Assembly: GCF_900108055.1 (NCBI RefSeq)
Contig: NZ_FNWJ01000001.1
Location: forward strand, 434,001 to 498,000
Direction: 5' to 3'
Length of the DNA: 64,000 nucleotides
DNA from: Thermoleophilum album
GTDB lineage: Bacteria > Actinomycetota > Thermoleophilia > Solirubrobacterales > Thermoleophilaceae
In this document: in pieces, positions 24,470 through 33,418 of the stretch
Layout of the letters: the number at the start of each line of letters is the position of its first letter
How positions within the stretch are numbered: position 1 is the stretch's first letter
Notes under the pieces: model-generated
Database searches by the model: none
Told to the model about the DNA's origin: nothing
What the model saw: the letters and a program-made list of their open reading frames with translations, nothing else
Position numbers and translations under genes: made by a program

Positions 24470-25270
24470 GTGAAGCAAGCGAACGGCGCTTCCTCTGCCC
24501 GCAGCGATGTCGAAGAACAAGCGGAGCTGACGATCGATCAGCTCGCCCAGCGTACGGGCATGACCGTGCGCAACATCCGCGCCTACCAGTCGCGCGGGCT
24601 GCTGCCACCGCCGGAGGTCCGCGGCCGCACCGGCTACTACGGACCCGAACACGTCGCCCGTATCGAGCTGATCAAGGAGCTGCAGGCGGACGGCTTCAAA
24701 CTCGACCACATCCGCCGCCTGCTAGACGGTGCCGCGGGGTCGAGTCACGAGGTCCTGCGCTTCACCCGCATGTTGAGAATGCCGTTCGGCGACGAGCGCA
24801 CGGAAGTCGTGACCGTCGAGGATCTCGCCGCCCGCTGGCGCAGCCGCGATCCGTCCTTGCTCGAGCGGGCTATTCGCCTCGGACTGCTGCGACCGCTCGG
24901 CGACGGGCGCTACGAGGACCTCAGCCCGACCCTCTCGCGCGCCGGCCAGGAACTGGTCGAGATCGGCATCCCGATCGAGGAGGCATTGGCGACCCTCGAA
25001 GCGGTCAAGCGCCACGCGGACGCCATCGCCCGCAGCTTCGTCAAGTTGTTCCTCGAGCACATCTGGTTGCCGTTCGAGCGCGAGGGCACACCGGAGGAAC
25101 GCTGGCCGGAGATCGCTGACGTGCTCGAACGGCTCCGTCCGCTCGCGCTGGAGTCGGTTATGGCGGTCTTCCGGCTGGCGATGACCGAAGCCACCGAGCG
25201 CGCCTTCGGGCGCGAGCTGCAGCGCTTCAGGCGGCGGCTGCGTGACGAAGAACGCCGAGCCCGCGCCTGA
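24470..25270 (+). CDS. MerR family transcriptional regulator
   Basis: A 266-residue regulator. The N-terminal MerR winged helix is clear (residues ~19-75): LTIDQLAQRTGMTVRNIRAY, SRGLLPPPEV, GYYGPEHVARIELIKELQ and FKLDHIRRLL. The rest is a long helical effector region without the metal-binding cysteines of CueR-type proteins, so an organic or acyl ligand is more likely. GTG start at 24470. It faces an acyl-CoA dehydrogenase gene across a bidirectional hairpin; both upstream regions contain ATGTAACA, suggesting joint control. Confidence 0.9.
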   Translation: MKQANGASSARSDVEEQAELTIDQLAQRTGMTVRNIRAYQSRGLLPPPEVRGRTGYYGPEHVARIELIKELQADGFKLDHIRRLLDGAAGSSHEVLRFTRMLRMPFGDERTEVVTVEDLAARWRSRDPSLLERAIRLGLLRPLGDGRYEDLSPTLSRAGQELVEIGIPIEEALATLEAVKRHADAIARSFVKLFLEHIWLPFEREGTPEERWPEIADVLERLRPLALESVMAVFRLAMTEATERAFGRELQRFRRRLRDEERRARA

Positions 25271-25316
25271 AACCCGAGGAGGTCCGGCCCTATAAGCGTT
25301 TAGGTGAACAACGCGT

Positions 25317-25346
25317 GGTGGGGCGCGCCGCCGGGCGCGCCCCACC
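25317..25346. terminator. Strong bidirectional hairpin between convergent genes
   Basis: GGTGGGGCGCGCC pairs perfectly over 13 bp with GGCGCGCCCCACC around a 4-nt loop. It lies between the MerR gene and the convergent acyl-CoA dehydrogenase gene, the right place for a shared terminator. No T-run flanks it. Confidence 0.75.
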
Positions 25347-25390
25347 CGCTTCCGCCGCTCGCACCTCGCGAACGGTCTAGCCCGAGATCG

Positions 25391-26653
25391 TCAGCGGATG
25401 TAGGTGCCCGAGATCGCGCGTGCGATCACGAGCCGCTGGATCTCGGAGGTCCCCTCGAAGATCGTGTAGACCTTGGCGTCGCGGTGCATCCGCTCGACGG
25501 GGTACTCGCGGGTGTACCCGTTGCCGCCGAGGATCTGCATCGCCCGCTCGGTCACCCATACGGCGACCTCGCCGGCCTTCAGCTTCGACATCGAGCCCTC
25601 GGCGTTCTGGAACTCCTTGCCGGTGCGCCCCATCCACGAAGCGCGCCACACCAGCAGGCGGGCACAGTCGATCTCCATCTTCATGTCCGCAAGCATGAAG
25701 GCGATCGCTTGGTTCTCGATGATCGGGCGACCGAACTGGACCCGCTGCTTCGCGTACTCCAGTGCGTACTCGTAGGCGGCGCGAGCGATCCCGACTGCCT
25801 GCGCGCCGACCGTCGGACGCGAAAGCTCGAAGGTGCGCATCGCCGCGTGCTGCTTCGCGCGCTTGCCTTCGCGGGCACGGGCGAGGCGCTCGTCGAGCTT
25901 CTCCTTGCCGCCTAGCAGACAGCGACCGGGGACGCGGCAGTCATCGAGGAACACCTCGGCCGTGTGCGAGGCCCGCAGACCGTGCTTCTTGAGCTTCTGG
26001 CCGGGTGTCAGACCCTTCGTGCCGGGCGGGATGATGAACGCCGCCTGGCCACGCGCTCCGAGTTCGGGCTCGACCGAGGCGACGACCACGTGCACGTTGG
26101 CGATCCCACCGTTAGTCGCCCAGGCCTTCTGCCCGTTCAGGACCCACTCGTCCTTGGCCTCGTCGTAGCGCGCTCGTGTGCGCAGTGACGAGACATCGGA
26201 GCCAGCATCCGGTTCGGAGACGCAGAAGGCGGCGACCTTCGGGTCGTCGGGCGTGCCATAGCACTGCGGGATCCATTCGGCCATCTGCTCCGGCGTACCC
26301 GAGGCGTAGATGCCGGCGACGGCGAGGGTCGTGCCCATGATCGCCATCGCGATCCCGGCATCACCCCAGAACAGCTCCTCGTTGACGATCGGGAGCATCA
26401 GACCCGTCGGGTCGGCGTAGAACTGCGCGAGCGCCTCGAACCCGTAAAGGCCGATCTTCGCGGCCTCCTGGATGATCGGCCACGGCGTCTCCTCGCGCTC
26501 GTCCCACTCGTGCGCCGCCGGCCGGATCACGTTCTCGGCGAAACCGTGGACCCAGTCGCGGATCTCGCGCTGCTCCTCAGACAGCTCCATCGAGAAAGGA
26601 GCGTCCGGTGCTTGCTTGGGAAGTGCGGATTCGATTGCGGCGGAAGCGTCCAT
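25391..26653 (-). CDS. Acyl-CoA dehydrogenase
   Basis: A 420-residue FAD enzyme that desaturates acyl-CoA. The N-terminal helical domain starts [19 protein letters not shown]. The FAD/substrate signature is [11 protein letters not shown] with [14 protein letters not shown]. The C-terminal domain carries [39 protein letters not shown] and [11 protein letters not shown] with the catalytic Glu. An insertion of charged residues near 255-275 ([20 protein letters not shown]) is a small oddity. The ATG at 26653 lies 6 nt after a good -10 box, suggesting a leaderless transcript. Confidence 0.93.
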   Translation of the reverse strand: MDASAAIESALPKQAPDAPFSMELSEEQREIRDWVHGFAENVIRPAAHEWDEREETPWPIIQEAAKIGLYGFEALAQFYADPTGLMLPIVNEELFWGDAGIAMAIMGTTLAVAGIYASGTPEQMAEWIPQCYGTPDDPKVAAFCVSEPDAGSDVSSLRTRARYDEAKDEWVLNGQKAWATNGGIANVHVVVASVEPELGARGQAAFIIPPGTKGLTPGQKLKKHGLRASHTAEVFLDDCRVPGRCLLGGKEKLDERLARAREGKRAKQHAAMRTFELSRPTVGAQAVGIARAAYEYALEYAKQRVQFGRPIIENQAIAFMLADMKMEIDCARLLVWRASWMGRTGKEFQNAEGSMSKLKAGEVAVWVTERAMQILGGNGYTREYPVERMHRDAKVYTIFEGTSEIQRLVIARAISGTYIR

Positions 26654-26659
26654 GCGTTG

Positions 26660-26689
26660 ATAGTACTACACATGCTGATGTAACATCAA
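26660..26689 (-). promoter_or_regulatory. Promoter of the acyl-CoA dehydrogenase gene
   Basis: On the minus strand, -35 TTGATG (26689-26684), an 18-nt spacer and -10 TACTAT (26665-26660), with ATG starting 6 nt further. This spacing places transcription start at or next to the ATG. Confidence 0.5.
26676..26688. promoter_or_regulatory. Palindromic operator candidate TGATGTAACATCA
   Basis: A perfect 6+1+6 palindrome overlapping the -35 box of the acyl-CoA dehydrogenase promoter. A related ATGTAACA lies at 24442-24449 just upstream of the MerR gene. Binding by the MerR protein or another regulator would repress transcription here. Confidence 0.6.
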
Positions 26690-26795
26690 GCACTGCAATA
26701 TCTCGACGAAGGTCTTGCCGCTCACGAACAGCGGGCAAGTGCAAACGAAAGCGGTCGATGAACGACGGGCAACCGCAGGGGGTAAGGGTTCTGCG

Positions 26796-28820
26796 ATGAA
26801 GCGAGGGCGGGCAACGCGAGGGCGGGAAACTTCGAAGACGGGTCGCGCGGGGGTGAAGACGGACCGCGCAAGGGTGGCCACGCTGCGCCGTGCGACCGCC
26901 GCTGCGGCGAGTGCACTGGCCGCTTGCTTGGCGCTAGCAGCACCCGCTTGGGGCGGCCCTGGCAGCGCCGCGCCGTCGGCTGGCGGCGCCGCGCTCGACC
27001 AGGTCGCGATCGCCACCAGCGCTGGCCTTTTGGTGACTGGCCTACTGCTCTGGCTCGGGCTACGGCACCGTAGTGGCCGCTCGCGAGCGCTCGAGCGAGC
27101 CGCCGAGTTCGCATCCCGCCTGACCGGCATGCCCGGTTTCGTTGCCTTGCCCGCAGCGATCAGCACGATCTCCCTTCAGGCGGCGGCGCTCGGGCTGTAT
27201 TGGGACATCTCCCTGCACATCGACAACGGACGCGACCCGGGGCCGCTCGCCAACCCCTCGCACTACTTCATCCTCTTGGGGCTGCTTGGCGTCTTCGCCG
27301 CGGGCTGGCTCGCGATGGTTTTGCCGAAGGGGCGCCCCAGCCCGGCCGCGGTGCGCCTGGCAGGCGACTGGTGGGCACCGCTTGGGGGCATCCTGCTGGC
27401 AGCCTGCGGATCGTTCGCGCTGCTTGGCTTCCCACTAGACGACATCTCGCACCGACTGTTCGGTCAGGACGTCACCTTGTGGGGACCGACCCACTTGATG
27501 ATGCTGGGCGGCGCGGCGATGAGCCTCGTCGCGATGCTGGTGCTCTTCACCGAGGGCCGACTGGCACTGCGCTCGGCCAGCGCGGCAGAGCCCCCGCCGG
27601 TGCGTGCCGGTCGCGTGCGTTTGACGGCCGAACGGCTGCGTCGGATCCGCTTGATCTTCACGAGCGGCGGCCTGCTGATCGGTCTGTCGATCTTCCAGGG
27701 CGAGTTCGACTTCGGCGTGCCGCAGTTCAACCAGCTCTTCCAGCCCGCGCTGATCGCCCTGGCGGCTGGCTGGGCGCTTCTGTGTGCGCGGCTGATCGGC
27801 GGCCGCGGTGCGTCGTTCGCGGCGGTCGGCCTGTACTTGCTCGTCCGCGGCGCCCTGTCGGCGATTGTCGGTGGCGTCTTCGGCGAGACACTCCCGCACT
27901 TCCCCCTTTATCTGGCGGAGGCAGCGGCGGTCGAACTCGCTGCGCTGGCCGTCGGCACCCGCCGTCCCTATCGCCTCGCGCTGGTGGCCGGCCTTTCGAT
28001 CGGCACCGTCGGAACGGTGGCGGAGTACGGCTGGTCGCACGTCTGGATGCCACTCCCGTGGCCGGCGGCCGTGTTTCCCGAGGTCTTGGTGGTGGGCGTC
28101 GTCGGCGGTGTCGCCGGAGCGATCGTCGGTGCTTTCACCGCTTCCGGCGTGCGCCTCGATCCGCGCAACGTCGCGGCGCCGCGGCCGCTGGCCCTGGTCG
28201 TCGCGGCAGCGCTGGCGGTCGGTGGGCTCTTCGCCTACCTCGGGTCGACCACTGCACCGCGCAACGCACGTGTCCTGGGCACGATCGAGCAGACCACTGC
28301 CGGACCGACGCGCGAGGGCTACCTGACCGTGCGAGTCGTGCCAGCCTCTTTGGTGAAAGACCCCAACTGGTTCAACGTGACCTCGTGGCAAGGGCGCACC
28401 CACCTGCGTCTGACCCGGCTCGTACAGGTGGCACCGGGCATCTGGCGAAGCGAACGACCGGTACCGCTGAGCGGACACTGGAAGTCGATGATCCGCTTCC
28501 ACCAGGGGCGCACGCTCGCCGCCGTCCCCGTCTATTTGCCGGCTGATCGAGCAATCCCTGCACCCGAGGTACCGGCGAGTGGGCGCTTCGACCGCGCCTT
28601 CGTACCCGACCGCCAGGTTCTGCAGCGCGAGCGCAAGCGCGACGTGCCGGGTTGGCTTTGGGGTACGGCCGGAGCGATCGTACTGATGCTTTCGAGCCTG
28701 CTGCTGGCGGCACTGGCCGGCGGACTCGTGCGGCTTTCGCGGGCCGAACTCCAGCGGGTGCAAAAGTCGGGCGCCAGCGCCAAGCCAGTGACCCCGACGG
28801 CAACCACTGTCAGCCGGTGA
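26796..28820 (+). CDS. Uncharacterised polytopic membrane protein with extracytoplasmic C-terminal domain
   Basis: A 674-residue protein: basic N-terminus, a signal-like helix (AASALAACLALAAPAWG), then about eleven to twelve hydrophobic segments. Polar motifs are embedded in or next to helices: LYWDISLHIDNGRDPG, NPSHYFILLG, DDISHRLFGQD and LWGPTHLMMLGG, all rich in His and Asp and suggestive of metal or proton handling. Residues ~510-620 form a predicted beta domain (GYLTVRVVP, WKSMIRFHQGRTLAAVPVYLP) reminiscent of FixH/YtkA-like modules, followed by one last membrane helix. Function not recognised. ATG at 26796 follows GGGGGTAAGGG. The next gene begins 11 bp downstream. Confidence 0.75.
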   Translation: MKRGRATRGRETSKTGRAGVKTDRARVATLRRATAAAASALAACLALAAPAWGGPGSAAPSAGGAALDQVAIATSAGLLVTGLLLWLGLRHRSGRSRALERAAEFASRLTGMPGFVALPAAISTISLQAAALGLYWDISLHIDNGRDPGPLANPSHYFILLGLLGVFAAGWLAMVLPKGRPSPAAVRLAGDWWAPLGGILLAACGSFALLGFPLDDISHRLFGQDVTLWGPTHLMMLGGAAMSLVAMLVLFTEGRLALRSASAAEPPPVRAGRVRLTAERLRRIRLIFTSGGLLIGLSIFQGEFDFGVPQFNQLFQPALIALAAGWALLCARLIGGRGASFAAVGLYLLVRGALSAIVGGVFGETLPHFPLYLAEAAAVELAALAVGTRRPYRLALVAGLSIGTVGTVAEYGWSHVWMPLPWPAAVFPEVLVVGVVGGVAGAIVGAFTASGVRLDPRNVAAPRPLALVVAAALAVGGLFAYLGSTTAPRNARVLGTIEQTTAGPTREGYLTVRVVPASLVKDPNWFNVTSWQGRTHLRLTRLVQVAPGIWRSERPVPLSGHWKSMIRFHQGRTLAAVPVYLPADRAIPAPEVPASGRFDRAFVPDRQVLQRERKRDVPGWLWGTAGAIVLMLSSLLLAALAGGLVRLSRAELQRVQKSGASAKPVTPTATTVSR

Positions 28821-28831
28821 AGGAGGCGCCG

Positions 28832-28981
28832 ATGCTCGTCCTGCCGATCGCGCACCACGCTCTTGTCGAGGGGCTCGCGTTCGCGATACCAGGGCTCTTG
28901 ATTCCCGCCGTGCTGGCGGTGATGGTGCTGCGCGATCGTGTCCGAGAGTGGCGCACCGGCGCCGGGGGGAAAGCGCGTTGA
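28832..28981 (+). CDS. Small single-helix membrane protein
   Basis: 49 residues, MLVLPIAHHALVEGLAFAIP and then a hydrophobic continuation and a basic tail. A strong AAGGAGG Shine-Dalgarno lies 6 nt before the ATG. It sits 11 bp after the large membrane protein gene and its stop overlaps the next start as TTGA, so it belongs to a three-gene operon. Function unknown. Confidence 0.7.
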   Translation: MLVLPIAHHALVEGLAFAIPGLLIPAVLAVMVLRDRVREWRTGAGGKAR

Positions 28982-29388
28982 CCGGAACGCCCGACGCAAC
29001 CTGCGACGGGTCGAACCGCGCCCAGGGTCGACTCGCTTCGGTGCCATTGGTGCGGGTGCTCGCGCTGTTGGTCGCCTTGGCGATGGCGGTGGGTAGCGCC
29101 GGGCTCTGGATCGCAACACCGCTGGCAGCGCTCTGGGTGGGCTCGCGGGTGCAGGCCGCGACGGGATCGATGGGGAGCGCCCTGATCGTCGCCTTCGCGG
29201 TCGCCGCCGCGACCGCGATTGCACTCGCCCTGGCGCTCGCCCGCCTCGACCAGGCCTACCGAGCTTTGCGCGGCGGACGCAGCGCCCTCGAACGGATGCT
29301 GGTCATCTCCGCGGCGATCGCCGTTACCGGCTTCACAATCTGGTTCTTCGGCTTCGCCGGTCCGGGGCCGTTGATCGCTCCCCGCTAG
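28978..29388 (+). CDS. Small integral membrane protein
   Basis: 136 residues from TTG 28978 with about three hydrophobic segments (LVRVLALLVALAMAVGSAGL, a second over VAFAVAAATAIALALAL, a third at the C-terminus VISAAIAVTGFTIWFFGFAG). Start codon TTG overlaps the preceding stop; a GGGGGGAAAG lies upstream. The C-terminal pattern is seen in small proteins of unknown role. Likely works with the two genes before it. Confidence 0.65.
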   Translation: MTGTPDATCDGSNRAQGRLASVPLVRVLALLVALAMAVGSAGLWIATPLAALWVGSRVQAATGSMGSALIVAFAVAAATAIALALALARLDQAYRALRGGRSALERMLVISAAIAVTGFTIWFFGFAGPGPLIAPR

Positions 29389-29456
29389 CTGCGCCGGCCG
29401 CCGCCCGGCGACAGATCGGTCGGACCGGCGACAGGTCGGCGCAACATCGCAACTGC

Positions 29457-29485
29457 TTGCGTAAAGCCGCAATGCGTGGTACAAA
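29457..29485 (+). promoter_or_regulatory. Promoter candidate for the secreted repeat protein
   Basis: -35 TTGCGT (29457-29462), 17-nt spacer, -10 TACAAA (29480-29485). Transcription would start near 29492, about 100 nt before the chosen TTG start. Confidence 0.45.
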
Positions 29486-29588
29486 CCGTGTAGGCAGGAA
29501 CCCCACCCGGTCGACGCGGCTTGCACCGCCGGTCGATCGGTCAAGCAACCACCCCACGCAACACCCCAAGCAGCCACGGAGGACAAGG

Positions 29589-32500
29589 TTGAGGCAAGGC
29601 ACCCCCTGGACGGGCAGGACTACCAGTTGTTGGCGCCGCGCGCGACTCCTTCTCGCTCTCGTCTTGTCCGCCGCGGGGTGGTCGGCTTTTGCTGCCTCCG
29701 CGCATGCCGCAGTGTCGATCAGTTCGCTGACCGTCAACCCCTCGACGCCGCAAGCGAACTCGCATCCCAATTTGACGGTCGCGATGGGCTTCCAGTACTC
29801 GCCCTCGAGCGATGACCTCAAAAACCTGACGATCACGCTTCCGCCGGGCCTGGTCGGCAACCCCCGGGCGCTGCCACAGTGCAGCTCTAGCCAGTTCGCA
29901 GCCGATAACTGCCCGAGCCAAAGCGCCGTCGGCAGCACCTCGGTTCGCACCGAAGTAAGCGGCGTGCCCCTGGTAAGCGCGCTCGACGCGAGTGGAACCG
30001 TCTACAACCTCCAACCTCAGCCCGGTGAGCCGGGACGTCTGGGCGTGATCGTCCGGCCATCGTTTCCGCTCGCCACCATCGACAAGATCTTCCTGCAAGC
30101 GCCGATCGTCGTGCGTCCAGATAAGGACTACGCACTCGAGACGACGATCTCGAACATCCCTCGACAGACTCGGGTGGTTGTAGGACTCGTGCCGACAACG
30201 GCCGAGATCACGATCACTCAGATGAGCCTGACTCTCAACGATCAGGTCAACGGCCAGAACTTCCTGACGATGCCGTCGAGTTGCGCTACGGGAAACCTCG
30301 CGGCCCAGGCGAGTTCGTGGGACCAGGCGTCCGTTATCGCCACGCGCAGCGCCACGATCACCCCGAGCGGCTGCGGATCGCTCGCCTTCAACCCCGGGTT
30401 TGCCTTCTCCGTTCAGACCACGCGCGCCGAGACCCCGACGGGAGCCGACGTACAGATCACCTTGCCGGCCGACAGTCCGACCCTGAAGAGCGCCGTCGTG
30501 ACGCTCCCGACCGGTATGACCATCAACCCAGCTTCGGCTGACGGACTGACCGCTTGCACCGACGCCCAGTTCGGGGTCGGGTCGAACAGCGCCCCAACGT
30601 GCCCGTCAACCTCGCAAGTCGGGACCGTACAGTTCGACACGCCGCTGCTCGGCCTACTCAGCGGCTCCGTCTTCTTCGCGCAACCGACGCCTTCGCGGCC
30701 GTGGGGGCTATTCGTTGCGATCGCGGGACCGGGCTTCTACGCGAAGCTCGTCGGCAACGTCGCGATCGACGAGCAGACCGGTCGCGTGACGACCACCTTC
30801 GACGGCCTGCCGCAAGTCCCGTTTACGAGCTTTCGCTTGATCTTCAACGGTGGCGACCGCGCGCTTCTAACCACGCCGAGCAGCTGCGGCGCCGCGCAGG
30901 CACAGGCGCAACTCACACCCTGGAGCTCGGCGAGCGCGGTCAGTCGAGGCGCCTCAATCACTGTCAGCTGGGACGGCGCCGGCGCTGCCTGCCCCGACCC
31001 TCGCCCCTTCTCGCCGGGGTTGGCTCTGACGCTCTCCGACACGAGCGCAGCTGCCAATCCCGCGATGACGCTTGCCGTCACACGGCCCGACCGAGACCAA
31101 CCGCTGCGCGACCTGCGCGTCTCGCTGCCGCCCGGCCTACTGGGGTATCTCGCGATGCCCGGCCTCGACCTCTGCTCGAACGCCGACGCGGTGGCGGGTA
31201 ACTGCCCGGCGAGCTCGCGCGTCGGATCGGTGACCGTGCAGAGCGGACCAGGTAACGCGCCCGTAACGCTCTCCGGCAGCGTTTACCTCACACAGCCGTC
31301 GCGACCCGGAGCGATCGCCGGCTTGTCGGTCGTGATCCCCGCACAGGTCGGCCCCGTCGACCTCGGGCGGGTGATCGTCGCCAACGCGCTCGTCCTGCGA
31401 CCGGGCGACTTCGGGCTCGACGTCGAGAGCGACCCCTTGCCGACCATGCTGCGCGGCATCCCGCTCGCTGTGCGATCGCTGACAATCACGCTCGACCGGC
31501 CTGGCTTCCTGCGTAACCCGACGCGTTGCGGCGACCTCCAGGCGAACGCAACACTCGGGGCCAGTGACGGCCGCACGGTGCAACGCCCGGCGAGCGTCAC
31601 GATCTCCGGTTGCGACGGTCTGCCCTTCGCTCCGTCGCTCGACGGGACCCTCGGCAGCGCCGACAACGTCGGCGGCGGAGCGCTCGGCGTGCCGCTCACC
31701 ACGCGCATCACTCTGCCCGCGGGCAACGCAGCACTCAGGCGCGTGCGAGTGCAGCTGCCAGGCTCCTTGGTTCCCGACATCACGGCGATCTCGCGCACCT
31801 GCCCGATCGCACAGGTGACGGCTGGAACCTGCCCGGACACCGCCAAGGTCGGGACCGCACGGGTCGTGACGCCGCTGCTCGCGCTCCCGCTTGAAGCGCC
31901 CGTGTTGCTGGCCGAGAATCCGGGGGGCCTGCCCCGTCTCGCGGTGCCGCTCCTGGGGACGGTGCTCCACGGCGACGTAAGCCTCGACGGCGGAAAGATC
32001 GCGACGACCTTCGACAATCTCCCGGACATCCCGCTTTCGAGCTTCGAGCTGGCGATCGCAGGCGGACCGAACGGTCTCTTGCGCGCACCACAGACGATCT
32101 GCGCACCGAACGACGCGACCGCCGCGGCCGTCCTCGACGCGCACAGCGGTGGGTCGGTCGCGCTCACGCGCGCCCTCACCCGCCCCGACTGCACGGCGCC
32201 AACCGGCAACATCGGTCAAAACGGCGGAACGCAAGGCGGTCCGCCGTCCGCCGGTGGCTCGGGACAAGCGAATCGCGGCGGGGCACGGCGCGCTGCCATG
32301 CGCCCCACCGTGAGGGGCTCGCTCGTAGTGCGTCGCGGGCTCGCAACGCTGAGCCTGAGCGTGCGCCAACCGGCGAGCCTGCCGGCCCTCGGACGCGTGC
32401 GGATCGTCTTGCCGAGATCCCTGCGACCGACACGAGGCGTGCGCCCCGTCGCTCGGGCACCGCGCCGGCTCGCCGCGCGCGCAGTCAGCGTGCGTGGGCG

Positions 32501-32693
32501 CACGCTCCAGATTCGCCTGTCACGAGCAACCAGAACGCTCACCGTCAAGCTCACGCGCATTCGCCTCGCAGCGAAGCTCAAACGAGCGCTCGCCCGACGC
32601 AAGGCGGCAACCCTCAAGGTGCCGCTGACGGTCGTCGACCGCAGCGGCCATAGCTGGCGCATCACGCTCGTGGTTCGGCCCCGCGGGCGCTGA
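29589..32693 (+). CDS. Large secreted repeat protein (Thermoleophilia-type)
   Basis: 1034 residues with a clean signal peptide (RRARLLLALVLSAAG ... SAHA). The body is at least four diverged repeats of about 200-230 residues. Each has a strand ending in LPPGL or an equivalent (LPPGLVGNP, LPTGMTINP, LPPGLLGYL, LPGSLVPD), then a Cys-containing segment closing with a CPxxSxVG-type motif (CPSQSAVG, CPSTSQVG, CPASSRVG, CPDTAKVG). The C-terminal ~170 residues are highly basic, after a Gly/Gln/Asn linker, and may contact the wall. TTG at 29589 follows GGAGG by 6 nt; upstream in-frame ATG 29472 would spoil the signal peptide. Likely a surface or matrix protein; function unknown. Confidence 0.8.
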   Translation: MRQGTPWTGRTTSCWRRARLLLALVLSAAGWSAFAASAHAAVSISSLTVNPSTPQANSHPNLTVAMGFQYSPSSDDLKNLTITLPPGLVGNPRALPQCSSSQFAADNCPSQSAVGSTSVRTEVSGVPLVSALDASGTVYNLQPQPGEPGRLGVIVRPSFPLATIDKIFLQAPIVVRPDKDYALETTISNIPRQTRVVVGLVPTTAEITITQMSLTLNDQVNGQNFLTMPSSCATGNLAAQASSWDQASVIATRSATITPSGCGSLAFNPGFAFSVQTTRAETPTGADVQITLPADSPTLKSAVVTLPTGMTINPASADGLTACTDAQFGVGSNSAPTCPSTSQVGTVQFDTPLLGLLSGSVFFAQPTPSRPWGLFVAIAGPGFYAKLVGNVAIDEQTGRVTTTFDGLPQVPFTSFRLIFNGGDRALLTTPSSCGAAQAQAQLTPWSSASAVSRGASITVSWDGAGAACPDPRPFSPGLALTLSDTSAAANPAMTLAVTRPDRDQPLRDLRVSLPPGLLGYLAMPGLDLCSNADAVAGNCPASSRVGSVTVQSGPGNAPVTLSGSVYLTQPSRPGAIAGLSVVIPAQVGPVDLGRVIVANALVLRPGDFGLDVESDPLPTMLRGIPLAVRSLTITLDRPGFLRNPTRCGDLQANATLGASDGRTVQRPASVTISGCDGLPFAPSLDGTLGSADNVGGGALGVPLTTRITLPAGNAALRRVRVQLPGSLVPDITAISRTCPIAQVTAGTCPDTAKVGTARVVTPLLALPLEAPVLLAENPGGLPRLAVPLLGTVLHGDVSLDGGKIATTFDNLPDIPLSSFELAIAGGPNGLLRAPQTICAPNDATAAAVLDAHSGGSVALTRALTRPDCTAPTGNIGQNGGTQGGPPSAGGSGQANRGGARRAAMRPTVRGSLVVRRGLATLSLSVRQPASLPALGRVRIVLPRSLRPTRGVRPVARAPRRLAARAVSVRGRTLQIRLSRATRTLTVKLTRIRLAAKLKRALARRKAATLKVPLTVVDRSGHSWRITLVVRPRGR

Positions 32694-33285
32694 GCGTCAA
32701 CACCGACACCTCTCTCCGTCGCGCGAGGCAACGCGAAGCGAAGCCGCGGGCAGCGAGCGCCGCCAAGAACTCGAGCGTGCGGGGGCGGCCGGGGTCGGCA
32801 AGCCAGAGCTCTGCGCGGTTGCCAAGAAGCTTCGGCACGAGCGCGAGCAGTTGGCGCACCGCCCGCCGTTCATAGAGGACGTCGGCCGCCAGCACGAGGT
32901 CGAACGGGGCGCTTGCCAGCAACGCTTCCGGCTGCCCCCAATCGGCTCGCAGCACGCGCAGCGCGAGACCGTTGCGCGCGGCGTTTGCGCGCAGACAGCG
33001 CACCGCCGGGGCCGACCAGTCGTTGGCGACCACCTCCGCTCCGCGCGCTGCGGCCACCAGACTGGGGAGGCCGAGCCCGGCGCCCAGCTCGAGCACACGC
33101 CGCCCCGGCACGCTCGGACTTTTTGCCACCCACTCGGCCAGCAAGCGCCCACTCGGCCACAACTCGGCCCAGTAGGGGAGCAAGGATTCGTCGGCGAAGG
33201 CCTCTTCGCGCAAAAGCGACTCAGGATCGGCGGGGCGGCCGAGTCGTAGACGCACCCCGCCCACCGCGACCTCTTCGACAGGCAT
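32662..33285 (-). CDS. SAM-dependent methyltransferase, METTL20/ETFBKMT-like
   Basis: A 207-residue class I methyltransferase: PYWAELWPSGRLLAEWV upstream of motif I (VLELGAGLGLPSLVAAARGA), VVANDWSAPAVRCLRANAARN (motif II), FDLVLAADVLYERRAV with the acidic-D-x-Y post-I element. This architecture is found in lysine/nicotinamide-type methyltransferases of the METTL family; the target cannot be deduced. ATG at 33285. Its 3' end overlaps the convergent repeat-protein gene by 32 bp. Confidence 0.82.
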   Translation of the reverse strand: MPVEEVAVGGVRLRLGRPADPESLLREEAFADESLLPYWAELWPSGRLLAEWVAKSPSVPGRRVLELGAGLGLPSLVAAARGAEVVANDWSAPAVRCLRANAARNGLALRVLRADWGQPEALLASAPFDLVLAADVLYERRAVRQLLALVPKLLGNRAELWLADPGRPRTLEFLAALAARGFASRCLARRREVSVLTLSARGAEPRA

Positions 33286-33418
33286 CAGCTTTCTTCCGAT
33301 CTTTGCGGCAAATGACGATACGTTGCGATCGCTCCTGGGCAAGTAAGAGACGTGACCGGCGAATCGTTCAGGAGCCCTCGAGGTTTCTTGTTTCGCTGGC
33401 CACTCACGCCGGGGCGGT

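Noticed and set aside
27435-28763. Long minus-strand open frame (442 codons) opposite the large membrane protein
   Set aside because: It is rich in Arg, Gln, His and Asp with no domain, the usual antisense image of a hydrophobic gene in GC-rich DNA; the plus-strand protein has clear membrane topology and motifs.
31137-32369. Minus-strand frame of 410 codons opposite the secreted repeat protein
   Set aside because: Low-complexity Arg-rich translation without motifs; the plus strand has repeats and a signal peptide.
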